A DNA stretch of 64,000 nt from Tenacibaculum sp. L6 (lineage in GTDB: Bacteria > Bacteroidota > Bacteroidia > Flavobacteriales > Flavobacteriaceae). The notes under the pieces are model-generated. The model was not told where the DNA came from and ran no database searches. It saw only the letters and a program-made list of their open reading frames with translations. Location: positions 1-64,000 of the forward strand of contig NZ_JAPEHZ010000004.1 of NCBI RefSeq assembly GCF_028823685.1, given 5' to 3'. A program made the translations under genes and the position numbers. The first letter of the stretch is position 1. Each line of letters opens with the position of its first letter. Shown here piece by piece: positions 1-7,679 of the stretch.

Positions 1-383
1 GCGCCCGCATGAGAAGTTTCATCGATAAAACCGCTTTCAGCTAAGGCTAAAAATTTAAAATCATCAGGTAAGCCATGTTTTTTTAACAATGGTTCTAAGA
101 TAGGAAAGTACTTGTTGGCGCGTTTTATTAAAAGTAATCCGTTTGATTGCCAATAGGTGTTTACTAATAATTCACGATCCATTCGTTCTTTAATGTCTGG
201 TTTCTCTAACGGAACACGCTCACCTGCTAAATTTAAATTCTCAGGTAATTTTAAAGCTTTTACTTCGTAGGTTTCAGCTACACTTTTAATAGTTGGTTCG
301 TTAGATTTACTAATAGTATTGGTAAATAAAATTCCTACGAATACTATAGTTATGATTGATAAAAAGCGGATTGACTTATTCAT
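1..383 (-). CDS. Lytic transglycosylase (MltD/SLT type), N-terminal part only
   Basis: The reading frame starts at the ATG complementary to 381-383 and runs off the left edge of the window, so only about 127 residues are visible. It opens with a hydrophobic signal segment (residues about 5-22), then a spacer. Near the edge is a segment reading KYFPILEPLLKKHGLPDDFK followed by FLALAESGF and SHAGA. That ALAESGF pattern with a following SxAGA is the start of the SLT lysozyme-like domain of MltD-type murein transglycosylases, and the Glu is the expected catalytic acid. The family cleaves peptidoglycan glycan strands in the periplasm. LysM repeats often follow the SLT domain, but they would lie outside the window. 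It is the last gene of a minus-strand group with the hydrolase and mtaB. Confidence 0.85.
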   Translation of the reverse strand, partial: MNKSIRFLSIITIVFVGILFTNTISKSNEPTIKSVAETYEVKALKLPENLNLAGERVPLEKPDIKERMDRELLVNTYWQSNGLLLIKRANKYFPILEPLLKKHGLPDDFKFLALAESGFIDETSHAG

Positions 384-420
384 TTTTTTCTTTAGTTTTT
401 GTTGAAATTGGGTGTGGTAT

Positions 421-1086
421 TTAATCCATCAAAAAACATTCCTTTTCTAAGATTTTAGAAATAGTTTTTGCTTTGTTCAGTATCATTACATGCGTACCAT
501 TCTCAATTTCAATAGAATTCTTAATATGTTTAATAGGAAAAACTTCGTCTTTTTTTCCATGAATATGAGTTATATCTTTTAGTGGTTCTTTTTGCTGCCA
601 ATGTAGCACGTTGTATATAGCCCATTGCAAATAATCTTTATCTCTTATCGATAAATATATTTTATAAAGTTCTGCTCTTTTTTTAAAATAATCATTGAAA
701 AAATAGTGTTCGTAATTTTCAATATTAGCAATAACTTTTGAAGGGAAAAGTTTATAGGCTTTTGTTAGTTGAGCTAGTTTTAAACGTTTTGGAAGTTCTT
801 TATTGCTTTTTATACTAGAAATAATAATTACCTTTTTACAATCGATAATTTTACTCATTTCTTGCACCATAACTCCACCAAAAGAAACTCCCACTAAGAT
901 AGGGTTTTTATGTTGAATTTTAGCACACAATCGTTGCGCATATTCTTGAATAGTTTCATTAATAGAAGTTGGCATCAACCAATCTAAAAAATGCAATTCA
1001 AACTGTTCTTCTGGTAAAGAAATACGCTCAAATATTTTGGTGTTGGCAGCTAAACCAGGAACAAAATATAGGTGAGTTTTTGGCAT
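421..1086 (-). CDS. Alpha/beta hydrolase
   Basis: This 221-residue protein has an alpha/beta hydrolase fold: an N-terminal strand with the oxyanion-hole pattern FVPGLAAN, a nucleophile elbow GVSFGG near residues 66-71, a candidate acid in GKKDEVFP, and a candidate catalytic His in NGTHVMIL near the C-terminus. It has no signal peptide, so it is probably cytoplasmic. The substrate cannot be read from the sequence. Its ATG overlaps the stop codon of the upstream lipoprotein gene by one base (TAATG), which suggests translational coupling in the mtaB operon. Confidence 0.85.
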   Translation of the reverse strand: MPKTHLYFVPGLAANTKIFERISLPEEQFELHFLDWLMPTSINETIQEYAQRLCAKIQHKNPILVGVSFGGVMVQEMSKIIDCKKVIIISSIKSNKELPKRLKLAQLTKAYKLFPSKVIANIENYEHYFFNDYFKKRAELYKIYLSIRDKDYLQWAIYNVLHWQQKEPLKDITHIHGKKDEVFPIKHIKNSIEIENGTHVMILNKAKTISKILEKECFLMD

Positions 1087-1835
1087 TATTCTATGAATTT
1101 TTTGTCGAATAAAATGTCAGCTACGTATTCATTAATATCAATTAATTCGTCAGGAATGTTGTTCCATAAACGAATTTGAATTTGCTTTCCGTTATGAATA
1201 ATATAAGTGCTGCCTAAATCTAAAACTTTAGGATTATCGTACACTTCTTTAAAACTAGCGAAATCTTTTTTATTGAGTTTTTCAGAAAGCTCTTGTAATT
1301 GATTATCGGTAAGAGTAAAACTTTGAGTTCCTTTTATGAGTACATAATCAATACCGTTATATATTACGTTTCCATCTTTATCAATCGAAACGCTATAGGT
1401 AGGACACTCGCCAAAACACGGTGTTTTTCTAATTCTTAGTAATGAGTTTTTTTCTTCGGAAATGATCTTCGCTAACTTTTCTTCAGTATTGATGTCAACA
1501 GTTCTAAACTCTCCGCTCTCTTGTAATTTCCCTACCCAAAACTCACGTTTTCCTTCAGGAACTTTAACAATCCCAACTTTAGAAGCATCAGTTTCAAAAG
1601 CCATTTTGTTCCAAGTTAAACCGCTATTTTTCACAAGAGATTTAACATCGTCAATGCTTTTAGCATTGTTAAGAACAATGATTAGTTCGTTTTGAGGCGC
1701 AACAGGTTTTGTAGCTTTTTTTTCTTCTACGATTATTTCTTTTTCTGTTGGTTCTGTTAAGTTGGTTTCAGAACTTTTTTTAGGCATCCCACAAGAGATT
1801 CCTAAGGCTAAAAAAGAGTATAATACGTGTTTCAT
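1086..1835 (-). CDS. DUF6438-type lipoprotein
   Basis: I place the start at the ATG complementary to 1833-1835 because it gives a lipoprotein signal peptide (MKHVLYSFLALGISCG, lipid-accepting Cys at 15). A start 57 bases upstream would bury that signal. A Ser/Thr/Glu/Lys-rich linker follows. Residues about 150-245 match the DUF6438 pattern: LLRIRKTPCFGECPTYSVSI, a short FGxCPxYxxxI strand typical of proteins paired with ankyrin or lipocalin-like domains. No enzymatic function is known for the family. It probably sits at the periplasmic membrane face. It lies 37 bases downstream of mtaB and overlaps the next gene by one base. Confidence 0.75.
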   Translation of the reverse strand: MKHVLYSFLALGISCGMPKKSSETNLTEPTEKEIIVEEKKATKPVAPQNELIIVLNNAKSIDDVKSLVKNSGLTWNKMAFETDASKVGIVKVPEGKREFWVGKLQESGEFRTVDINTEEKLAKIISEEKNSLLRIRKTPCFGECPTYSVSIDKDGNVIYNGIDYVLIKGTQSFTLTDNQLQELSEKLNKKDFASFKEVYDNPKVLDLGSTYIIHNGKQIQIRLWNNIPDELIDINEYVADILFDKKFIE

Positions 1836-1872
1836 AGGTTGTTTTTGCTGATTTTGTAAACTAGTTGACAAG

Positions 1873-3207
1873 TTAAGCAATAACTTCAGCATCTACAAAA
1901 TCAAAACGCACTAAACCATCTTCATCAATCTTAGTTAAAGTAACCTTATGTAGAGTGTTTACCAAGTCTGGATTCCAAGCGGCTTTTACTTTAACGTAGT
2001 TTTCGGTAAATCCGTGAATGTAGCCTTCTTTATTTTCACCTTCAAATAAAACAGTAAGTGTGTTTCCTATTTGACTTTCGTAGAAAGCTCTACGTTTTTT
2101 AACAGACAACCCGCGTAACATTTTACTACGTTTTGTACGTACATTTTTAGGTACGACACCATCCATTTCAACCGCTTCTGTATTCGGTCTTTCAGAATAG
2201 GTGAAAACGTGTAAATAAGAAATGTCCATTTCACTTAGGTAGTTGTAAGTTTCTAAGAAAAGTTCATCTGTTTCTCCTGGAAAACCAACAATAACATCAA
2301 CACCAATACAAGCATTAGGCATTACTTCTTTAATTTTTGATACTCTATCGGTATAGACTTTGCGTAAATAACGACGCTTCATTTTCTTTAAAAGCGTGTC
2401 GCTTCCTGATTGTAATGGAATGTGAAAATGCGGAACAAAAGTATCTGAGTTAGAAACAAAATCAATCGTTTCATCTTTCAATAAGTTAGGTTCTATTGAA
2501 GAGATTCGTAAACGATGAATTCCTTCAACATTATCTAATGCTTGTACCAATTCTAAAAAGGTGTGTTCGTGTTTTTTATTTCCAAATTCACCTTTTCCAT
2601 AGTCACCAATATTAACTCCAGTTAATACAATTTCTTTGATTCCTTTTTCTGAAATCTCTTTGGCATTTTTCAATACATTTTCCAACGTATCACTACGAGA
2701 AATTCCGCGAGCTAGAGGAATAGTACAATAGGTACATTTGTAATCGCAACCATCTTGTACTTTTAAAAAGGCACGGGTACGATCGCCAATAGAATACGAA
2801 CCTACATAAAAATCAGCTTCTTCAATTTCGCAAGAATGCACTTCACCAATTTCATTTTTGGTTAAGTCGTTAATGTAACTAGTTACATTAAATTTTTCAG
2901 TAGCTCCTAATACTAAATCAACACCATCAACAGCAGCTAACTCTTCTGGTTTCAATTGTGCATAACATCCAACACCAATTACAAAAGCGTTTTCGTTTTG
3001 TTTTAAGGCAGATTTTACTATGGATTTAAAACGTTTATCAGCATTGTCAGTTACTGAGCACGTATTAATCACATATACATCTGCTTTTTCTTCAAATTCA
3101 ACACGTTCAAAACCTTCGTTAACAAAGTTTCTTGCAATAGTTGAGGTTTCAGAAAAATTTAATTTACAACCTAACGTATAAAAAGCTACTTTTTTATCTG
3201 CATTCAT
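1873..3207 (-). CDS. mtaB: tRNA t6A37 methylthiotransferase MtaB
   Basis: This radical SAM enzyme adds a methylthio group to N6-threonylcarbamoyladenosine-37 in tRNAs that read ANN codons. The 444-residue protein has the three-part MiaB-family layout. The N-terminal UPF0004 domain carries three cluster-binding Cys (C14, C50, C81). The radical SAM core has the CxxxCxxC motif at C154, C158 and C161 (GCDYKCTYCTIPLARG). A C-terminal TRAM domain follows. The TLGCKLNFSE start and the GCDYKCTYC context are those of the MtaB/YqeV branch rather than MiaB or RimO; rimO is a separate gene at 58673. It heads a four-gene minus-strand operon. Confidence 0.93.
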   Translation of the reverse strand: MNADKKVAFYTLGCKLNFSETSTIARNFVNEGFERVEFEEKADVYVINTCSVTDNADKRFKSIVKSALKQNENAFVIGVGCYAQLKPEELAAVDGVDLVLGATEKFNVTSYINDLTKNEIGEVHSCEIEEADFYVGSYSIGDRTRAFLKVQDGCDYKCTYCTIPLARGISRSDTLENVLKNAKEISEKGIKEIVLTGVNIGDYGKGEFGNKKHEHTFLELVQALDNVEGIHRLRISSIEPNLLKDETIDFVSNSDTFVPHFHIPLQSGSDTLLKKMKRRYLRKVYTDRVSKIKEVMPNACIGVDVIVGFPGETDELFLETYNYLSEMDISYLHVFTYSERPNTEAVEMDGVVPKNVRTKRSKMLRGLSVKKRRAFYESQIGNTLTVLFEGENKEGYIHGFTENYVKVKAAWNPDLVNTLHKVTLTKIDEDGLVRFDFVDAEVIA

Positions 3208-3315
3208 CTTTTCTCTATCCTAAATAAAAAATAAAAGTCTTGTACAAGTCTTCAATTTTTTAGAAGTTCGTATAGTTTATTTAATCTGCTACTGTTTTTA
3301 ACAGTTTAAGGTTTG

Positions 3316-3323
3316 CAAAAGTA
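3316..3323 (-). promoter_or_regulatory. Candidate -7 box for the mtaB operon
   Basis: The minus strand reads TACTTTTG, a perfect match to the Bacteroidota -7 consensus TANNTTTG, about 108 bases before the mtaB ATG. No TTG lies at the usual spacing upstream, so support is partial. The long leader contains two small palindromes (3239-3248 and 3291-3305). Confidence 0.4.
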
Positions 3324-3334
3324 CGATAATATTC

Positions 3335-3835
3335 ATGATTTTTGAAACTAAAAGACTATTAGTTAGAAAATTAAAACATTCTGATTTAGAGGCGTTTTAT
3401 GAGTTGGAAAGCAATCCGAAAGTATTGCAATACGCTACAGGTGAGCCTAAAAATTTAGAAGAAAGTAAGGAAGATTTAGAACAGTTGATAAAAAGGTATG
3501 ACGATCCAACGAATGATTTTTGGATTTATGCCGTAGAGAATGAACAAAATGAAGATTTTATTGGTACAATTGCATTAATAAAAGATGAAGAGGGAAATGA
3601 TGAAATAGGTTATCGATTTATTGAACGTTTTTGGGGAAATGGTTTTGCAACTGAACTTTGTGAAGGATTAATACAATATTGTAAATCCATAGGAATGAAG
3701 AAATTGATTGGATGCGTTGTAGATGAAAATGTAGCATCGGCAAAAATTTTACAGCGATTTAATTTTGTGGCAATAGAGAAATTTATCAGTGAAGATATTG
3801 GTTTGCCAGAAACAAAATATGAATTGATTTTATGA
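3335..3835 (+). CDS. GNAT family N-acetyltransferase (RimJ/RimL-like)
   Basis: The 166-residue protein has the acetyltransf_3 layout. It starts with the typical FETKRLLVRKLKHSDLEAF strand-helix and has a GYRFIERFWGNGFATE segment around residues 89-104, which is the acetyl-CoA binding loop (Q/RxxGxG/A degenerated to RFWGNGFA). A VDENVASAKILQRFNF segment follows, where the Asn-Ser pair packs on the cofactor. Members acetylate amino groups of ribosomal proteins, small molecules or antibiotics; the substrate cannot be inferred. It starts 127 bases from mtaB on the opposite strand. Confidence 0.88.
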   Translation: MIFETKRLLVRKLKHSDLEAFYELESNPKVLQYATGEPKNLEESKEDLEQLIKRYDDPTNDFWIYAVENEQNEDFIGTIALIKDEEGNDEIGYRFIERFWGNGFATELCEGLIQYCKSIGMKKLIGCVVDENVASAKILQRFNFVAIEKFISEDIGLPETKYELIL

Positions 3836-3918
3836 TAGTAGACACAACAATTTCCATATTATACAGTAATTATTACCACAAAACGGAAAGAGACTATGGT
3901 TTTAAACAATAAATAGGT

Positions 3919-4431
3919 ATGTACGTGACAATTTCTAATTTTTTAAAGAAGTACCTAAAACAGAGTACTATTTTTAAGTACGGATTCAATATTTCTCCCA
4001 TGTATAGAAGATCTACTGGGAAAATAAATTATGTTTCTGAAGACTTGTTGAAAGCACAAGTGAAAATTCCCATTACATACAAGAATAAGAATTATGTAGG
4101 GTCTATTTTTGGAGGGAGTTTATTTTCTGCTACAGATCCTGTTTTTATGATTCAATTAATGAATATTCTTGGAAATGACTATGTAGTTTGGGATAAAGAA
4201 GCGAGCATAAAATTTAAAAGACCTGTAAAACAAGATGCTTATGTTGATTTTATTTTTTCTGAAAATGAAATAAAGCAAATAAAAGAACAGGTTAAAAACG
4301 AACAAAAAATCGATCTGATTAAAGAGATTAAAATAACCAACAAAGACGAATCTGTTGTTTTTGCTGAAGTATCTAAAACCATTTACATTGCAGATAAAAC
4401 CTACTATAAAAATAAACGTAAGAAGAAATAA
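3919..4431 (+). CDS. DUF4442 domain protein (hotdog-fold, thioesterase-like)
   Basis: This 170-residue protein matches the DUF4442 family, a hotdog-fold relative of acyl-CoA thioesterases such as PaaI. The marker segments are IPITYKNKNYVGSIFGGSLF near residues 50-70 (the hotdog helix with GS and GG turns), then a DPVFMIQLM helix and a VVWDKEASIKFKRPV strand. No enzyme activity has been proved for most members; a role with acyl thioesters is inference from the fold. It overlaps the start of the downstream substrate-binding protein, which suggests co-translation. Confidence 0.8.
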   Translation: MYVTISNFLKKYLKQSTIFKYGFNISPMYRRSTGKINYVSEDLLKAQVKIPITYKNKNYVGSIFGGSLFSATDPVFMIQLMNILGNDYVVWDKEASIKFKRPVKQDAYVDFIFSENEIKQIKEQVKNEQKIDLIKEIKITNKDESVVFAEVSKTIYIADKTYYKNKRKKK

Positions 4432-6019
4432 AGTTGTCGTATTATTAAGCTTATTGATTCTTTTTTCATGTGCTAAAAGGAAATCAAAATATACAGACAA
4501 ACAAGTTTTCCGTTACAACGAACATTCTAATATTACTTCTCTTGATCCTGCTTTTGCAAAAGACCAGCGAAATATTTGGGCGGTAAATCAATTGTATAAT
4601 GGATTGGTACAATTTGATGATAGTTTGCAAGTAAAACCAGCAATAGCGAAAAAATGGACAATTTCTGAAGATGGAAAGAGGTATCAGTTTGAGTTAAGAA
4701 ATGATGTGCAATTTCACAAACATATTTTATTTGGAAAAGACTCTACAAGAAACGTTGTAGCAAAGGATTTTGAATATTCTTTTAATCGATTACTTGATAA
4801 AAATGTAGCATCTCCAGGTGGTTGGGTATTGCAAAATGTTGCTAATTTTAAAGCTGAAAATGATTCAACTTTTACGATTAATTTAAAGCAACCTTTTCCA
4901 CCTTTTTTAGGGCTGCTGGCTATGAAATATTGCTCGGTTGTACCAAGAGAAGCTATTGATTATTTTGGGAATGAGTTTAGAGCAAATCCGATAGGTACAG
5001 GACCTTTTCATTTTAAACTTTGGGTTGAAAATACAAAGTTGGTATTGAGGAAAAATCCACTCTATTTTGAAAAGGATGAAAATGGAAAACAGCTCCCGTA
5101 TTTAGAAGCAGTAGCAGTTACTTTTTTACCAGATAAACAAAGTGAGTTTTTACAGTTTATTCAAGGAAATATAGATTTTATGAAGAGTTTAGACGCTTCG
5201 TATAAAGATGATATTTTAAATACTGACGGAACCTTAAAAGAGAAATATGCGGATAAGGTACGCATGCAAACAGGAGCATATTTAAATACAGAATATTTAG
5301 GAATTTATCAGGATGGAGAAGAGGAACATCCAACAAAATCAAAACTGATACGACAAGCCATGAATTATGGCTTTGATAAGGAGAAGATGATCAAGTTTTT
5401 GCGAAATGGAATTGGTACACCTGCTACAAGTGGATTTATTCCGAAGGGATTACCGTCTTTTAATAATCAACAAGGATATTCATATCAACCAGAAAAGGCG
5501 AAGAGGTTAGTATCACAATACAAAGAAGAGACAGGAGATGAGAATCCACAAATTACAATTACCACCAATAGTAATTATTTGGATTTATGTGAGTTTATTC
5601 AGCGAGAACTGCAAAAAATAGGTTTGCAAACCAACGTAGATGTAATACCACCATCAACTTTACGTCAAGGTAAGGCGAGTGGTAAGCTTCCTGTTTTTAG
5701 AGCGAGTTGGATTGCTGATTATCCAGATGCAGAAAATTATGTATCCTTATTTTACAGCAAAAACTTTACACCTAACGGACCGAATTATACACATTTTAAA
5801 AACGAACTTTTTGATACTTTATATGAGCAATCTATCAAAGAAATTGATGTGTTAAATCGTCGAAAACTCTATCAACAAATGGATAGCATCATTATTGAAG
5901 AAGCTCCTGTAGTTCCGTTATATTACGATGAGGTGATTCGATTTACGCAAAAAAATGTACACGGTTTAGGTATCAATCCTATTGATTTGTTGGATTTGAG
6001 GAGAGTAAAGAAAAACTAA
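4355..6019 (+). CDS. ABC transporter substrate-binding lipoprotein (OppA/DppA family)
   Basis: The protein belongs to solute-binding family 5, which delivers peptides or related solutes to an ABC importer at the inner membrane. Visible features are a positively charged n-region, a hydrophobic stretch and a lipobox ending LILFSC. The SBP_bac_5 core has EHSNITSLDPAFAKD, KPAIAKKWTISEDGKRYQFE, and the closing half with APVVPLYYDEV. The start is unusual: the only ATG (4355) lies 77 bases inside the preceding gene and gives a long 38-residue leader before Cys. A TTG at 4388 would give a more normal lipoprotein leader. No permease or ATPase gene is adjacent. Confidence 0.88.
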   Translation: MFLLKYLKPFTLQIKPTIKINVRRNKVVVLLSLLILFSCAKRKSKYTDKQVFRYNEHSNITSLDPAFAKDQRNIWAVNQLYNGLVQFDDSLQVKPAIAKKWTISEDGKRYQFELRNDVQFHKHILFGKDSTRNVVAKDFEYSFNRLLDKNVASPGGWVLQNVANFKAENDSTFTINLKQPFPPFLGLLAMKYCSVVPREAIDYFGNEFRANPIGTGPFHFKLWVENTKLVLRKNPLYFEKDENGKQLPYLEAVAVTFLPDKQSEFLQFIQGNIDFMKSLDASYKDDILNTDGTLKEKYADKVRMQTGAYLNTEYLGIYQDGEEEHPTKSKLIRQAMNYGFDKEKMIKFLRNGIGTPATSGFIPKGLPSFNNQQGYSYQPEKAKRLVSQYKEETGDENPQITITTNSNYLDLCEFIQRELQKIGLQTNVDVIPPSTLRQGKASGKLPVFRASWIADYPDAENYVSLFYSKNFTPNGPNYTHFKNELFDTLYEQSIKEIDVLNRRKLYQQMDSIIIEEAPVVPLYYDEVIRFTQKNVHGLGINPIDLLDLRRVKKN

Positions 6020-6748
6020 ACGTTACTTGCTTCATTCCAGTAATAGCTGTCAGGATACACTCGTTCTCCAAATACAGCTGTTCCTACTCGTACAATAGTA
6101 GCACCTTCTTCAATAACAATTTCTAAATCGCCACTCATTCCCATAGAAAGTTCATTCATTTCTACATTGGGGATTTGAAGCGCTTTAATTTCTTCTTGAA
6201 GTTGTTTTAAAAGTTGAAAACATTTTCTAATTTCAGTCGATTCTGAACTTAATAAACCTATTGTCATCAATCCTTTGATATGAATGCTTTTAAATTCGGA
6301 TATTTTTTTAACCAATTCGATAGTCTCTTCTGGTTTTGCGCCAAATTTACTTTCTTCAAAAGACGTGTTTACTTGAATGTATACATCAATTTCTTTTTCT
6401 TCAAAAGTTAAACGTTCATGTAGTTTTTCAGCTATAGAAAATCGATCGATTGATTCTATACAACTAGTCCATTTAAGTGTCTCTTTAATTTTATTACTTT
6501 GTAAATGACCAATAAAATGAACTTCTGGTTTTAGTTCTTTTACAGCATCACATTTTTGTTTTAACTCCTGAACCTTATTTTCCCCGATAAGAGTTTCTCC
6601 TTGAGTAAGAGCGAAGTTAATTCTCTCAGGGGTTACGGTTTTGGTCGCTAATAATAAACGAACATCTTTAGGATTTCTGTTAGCTTTTTCACAGGCAAAT
6701 TGTATTCGCTGATGAATAATGTGTAAGTTATTTTTGAATATTATCCAT
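6016..6748 (-). CDS. yggS: YggS-family PLP homeostasis protein, frameshifted near the start
   Basis: The frame is open from about 6745 down to the stop at 6016 and matches the YggS/PLPBP family throughout. It has the PLP-lysine strand LLLATKTVTPERI, then GENKVQEL, HFIGHLQSNKIK, QVNTSFEESKFG, LMTIG and the hallmark LSMGMSGDLEIVIEEGATIV. However, no ATG, GTG or TTG occurs in this frame before a TTG at 6315, which would remove two thirds of the protein. The expected start, the ATG at 6748, is one base out of frame; adding one A to the five-A run at 6731-6735 would give MDNIQKNNLH joined to the rest. So the gene is either broken, misread by one base, or uses a rare ATA or ATT start. YggS binds PLP and buffers vitamin B6 pools. 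Confidence 0.85.
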
Positions 6749-7466
6749 TTACTAGTTGACTTTTCAATTCTTCTTTTTCTATAATTTTATTTTTCAAAGT
6801 TCTGAAGGTGATGTCTTTGGCTTCAGCATAAGAAATCCCGTATACAGGATTTATATCTCTAAATTCTTCAGGGAATTCTTGTAACAAAGCTTGATAATAA
6901 ATATCTAAATCAGCATCACTAGGAGCCTCAAATTGTAATCTTAATTGAAAACGTCTTAACAAAGCAGTATCAATAACACCAGAGTGATTGGTAGCAGCAA
7001 TCAATAAAACATCGTTAGGTAATTGATCTATTAATTGAATAACAGTGTTGACCAATCGTTTCATTTCAGCAGAATCTTTACTGTCGTAATCACGAGCTTT
7101 ACCTATGTAGTCAAATTCATCTAAAAATAATACAGCACTTTCACGAGTCGCTTTTTTAAAAACATCAGAAATATTTTTAGCAGTTTCGCCAAGTTTAGAA
7201 GAAACAATACTACCTAAATTTAAGGTGATTATTTTCTTGTTTAATGTTTTTGCAATGGCTTTTGCTGTGGTTGTTTTTCCACATCCGGTATGCCCAAATA
7301 ATAATAATTTGTTGTCTACAGGTAATTTGTATTGGTTTAAAACAGCAACATGTTTAAACTCTTTTAAAAGTTGGTTTAAAGAACTTCTGTTTTCCTTACT
7401 TAAATGAATTTTATGTAAGTCAATAGTTGTTTCATTCGAATGAAGAATAAAGTCGTGTATAGCCAT
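6741..7466 (-). CDS. AAA+ family ATPase
   Basis: This is a compact 241-residue AAA+ ATPase. The Walker A motif GHTGCGKTT lies at 58-66, Walker B is VLFLDEFD with D116-E117, sensor 1 is IAATN (N160), and two candidate arginine fingers are R171-R172 in LLRRF. The core resembles the classic AAA clade (FtsH, SpoVK, Rix7-like). There is only a short N-terminal segment of about 50 residues and no protease or membrane domain, so its substrate must come from a partner. Its stop overlaps the yggS start by eight bases, so the two are probably co-translated. The biological role is unknown. Confidence 0.85.
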   Translation of the reverse strand: MAIHDFILHSNETTIDLHKIHLSKENRSSLNQLLKEFKHVAVLNQYKLPVDNKLLLFGHTGCGKTTTAKAIAKTLNKKIITLNLGSIVSSKLGETAKNISDVFKKATRESAVLFLDEFDYIGKARDYDSKDSAEMKRLVNTVIQLIDQLPNDVLLIAATNHSGVIDTALLRRFQLRLQFEAPSDADLDIYYQALLQEFPEEFRDINPVYGISYAEAKDITFRTLKNKIIEKEELKSQLVNG

Positions 7467-7581
7467 TTTTGTTGTTTGTTTTTTTGATTAGCAAATATAC
7501 TAAGAGCTATCAAGAACAAGAAAGAGAACGTTAGATTTAAGAGAATCTTAAGATGAAATAAAAAAAGAAAGTAGGTGTTTT

Positions 7582-7608
7582 TTGAAGGAAAAAACTTCTG
7601 TAATTTTG
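7582..7608 (+). promoter_or_regulatory. Promoter of the histidine kinase operon
   Basis: TTG at 7582-7584 is followed after 16 bases by TAATTTTG (7601-7608), a perfect match to the Bacteroidota -7 element TANNTTTG. Transcription would begin about 7615, some 65 bases before the ATG at 7680. Confidence 0.6.
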
Positions 7609-7679
7609 ACAGTGATAATTGTTTCAGAAAAAAGAACTCATAATTGAAAGGATATAAAAATTGTTTTGGAAAAAATGAA

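Noticed and set aside
4156-4500. Minus-strand hydrophobic frame across the DUF4442/OppA junction
   Set aside because: It is the reverse of two coding regions; its hydrophobicity comes from A-rich Lys codons read backwards.
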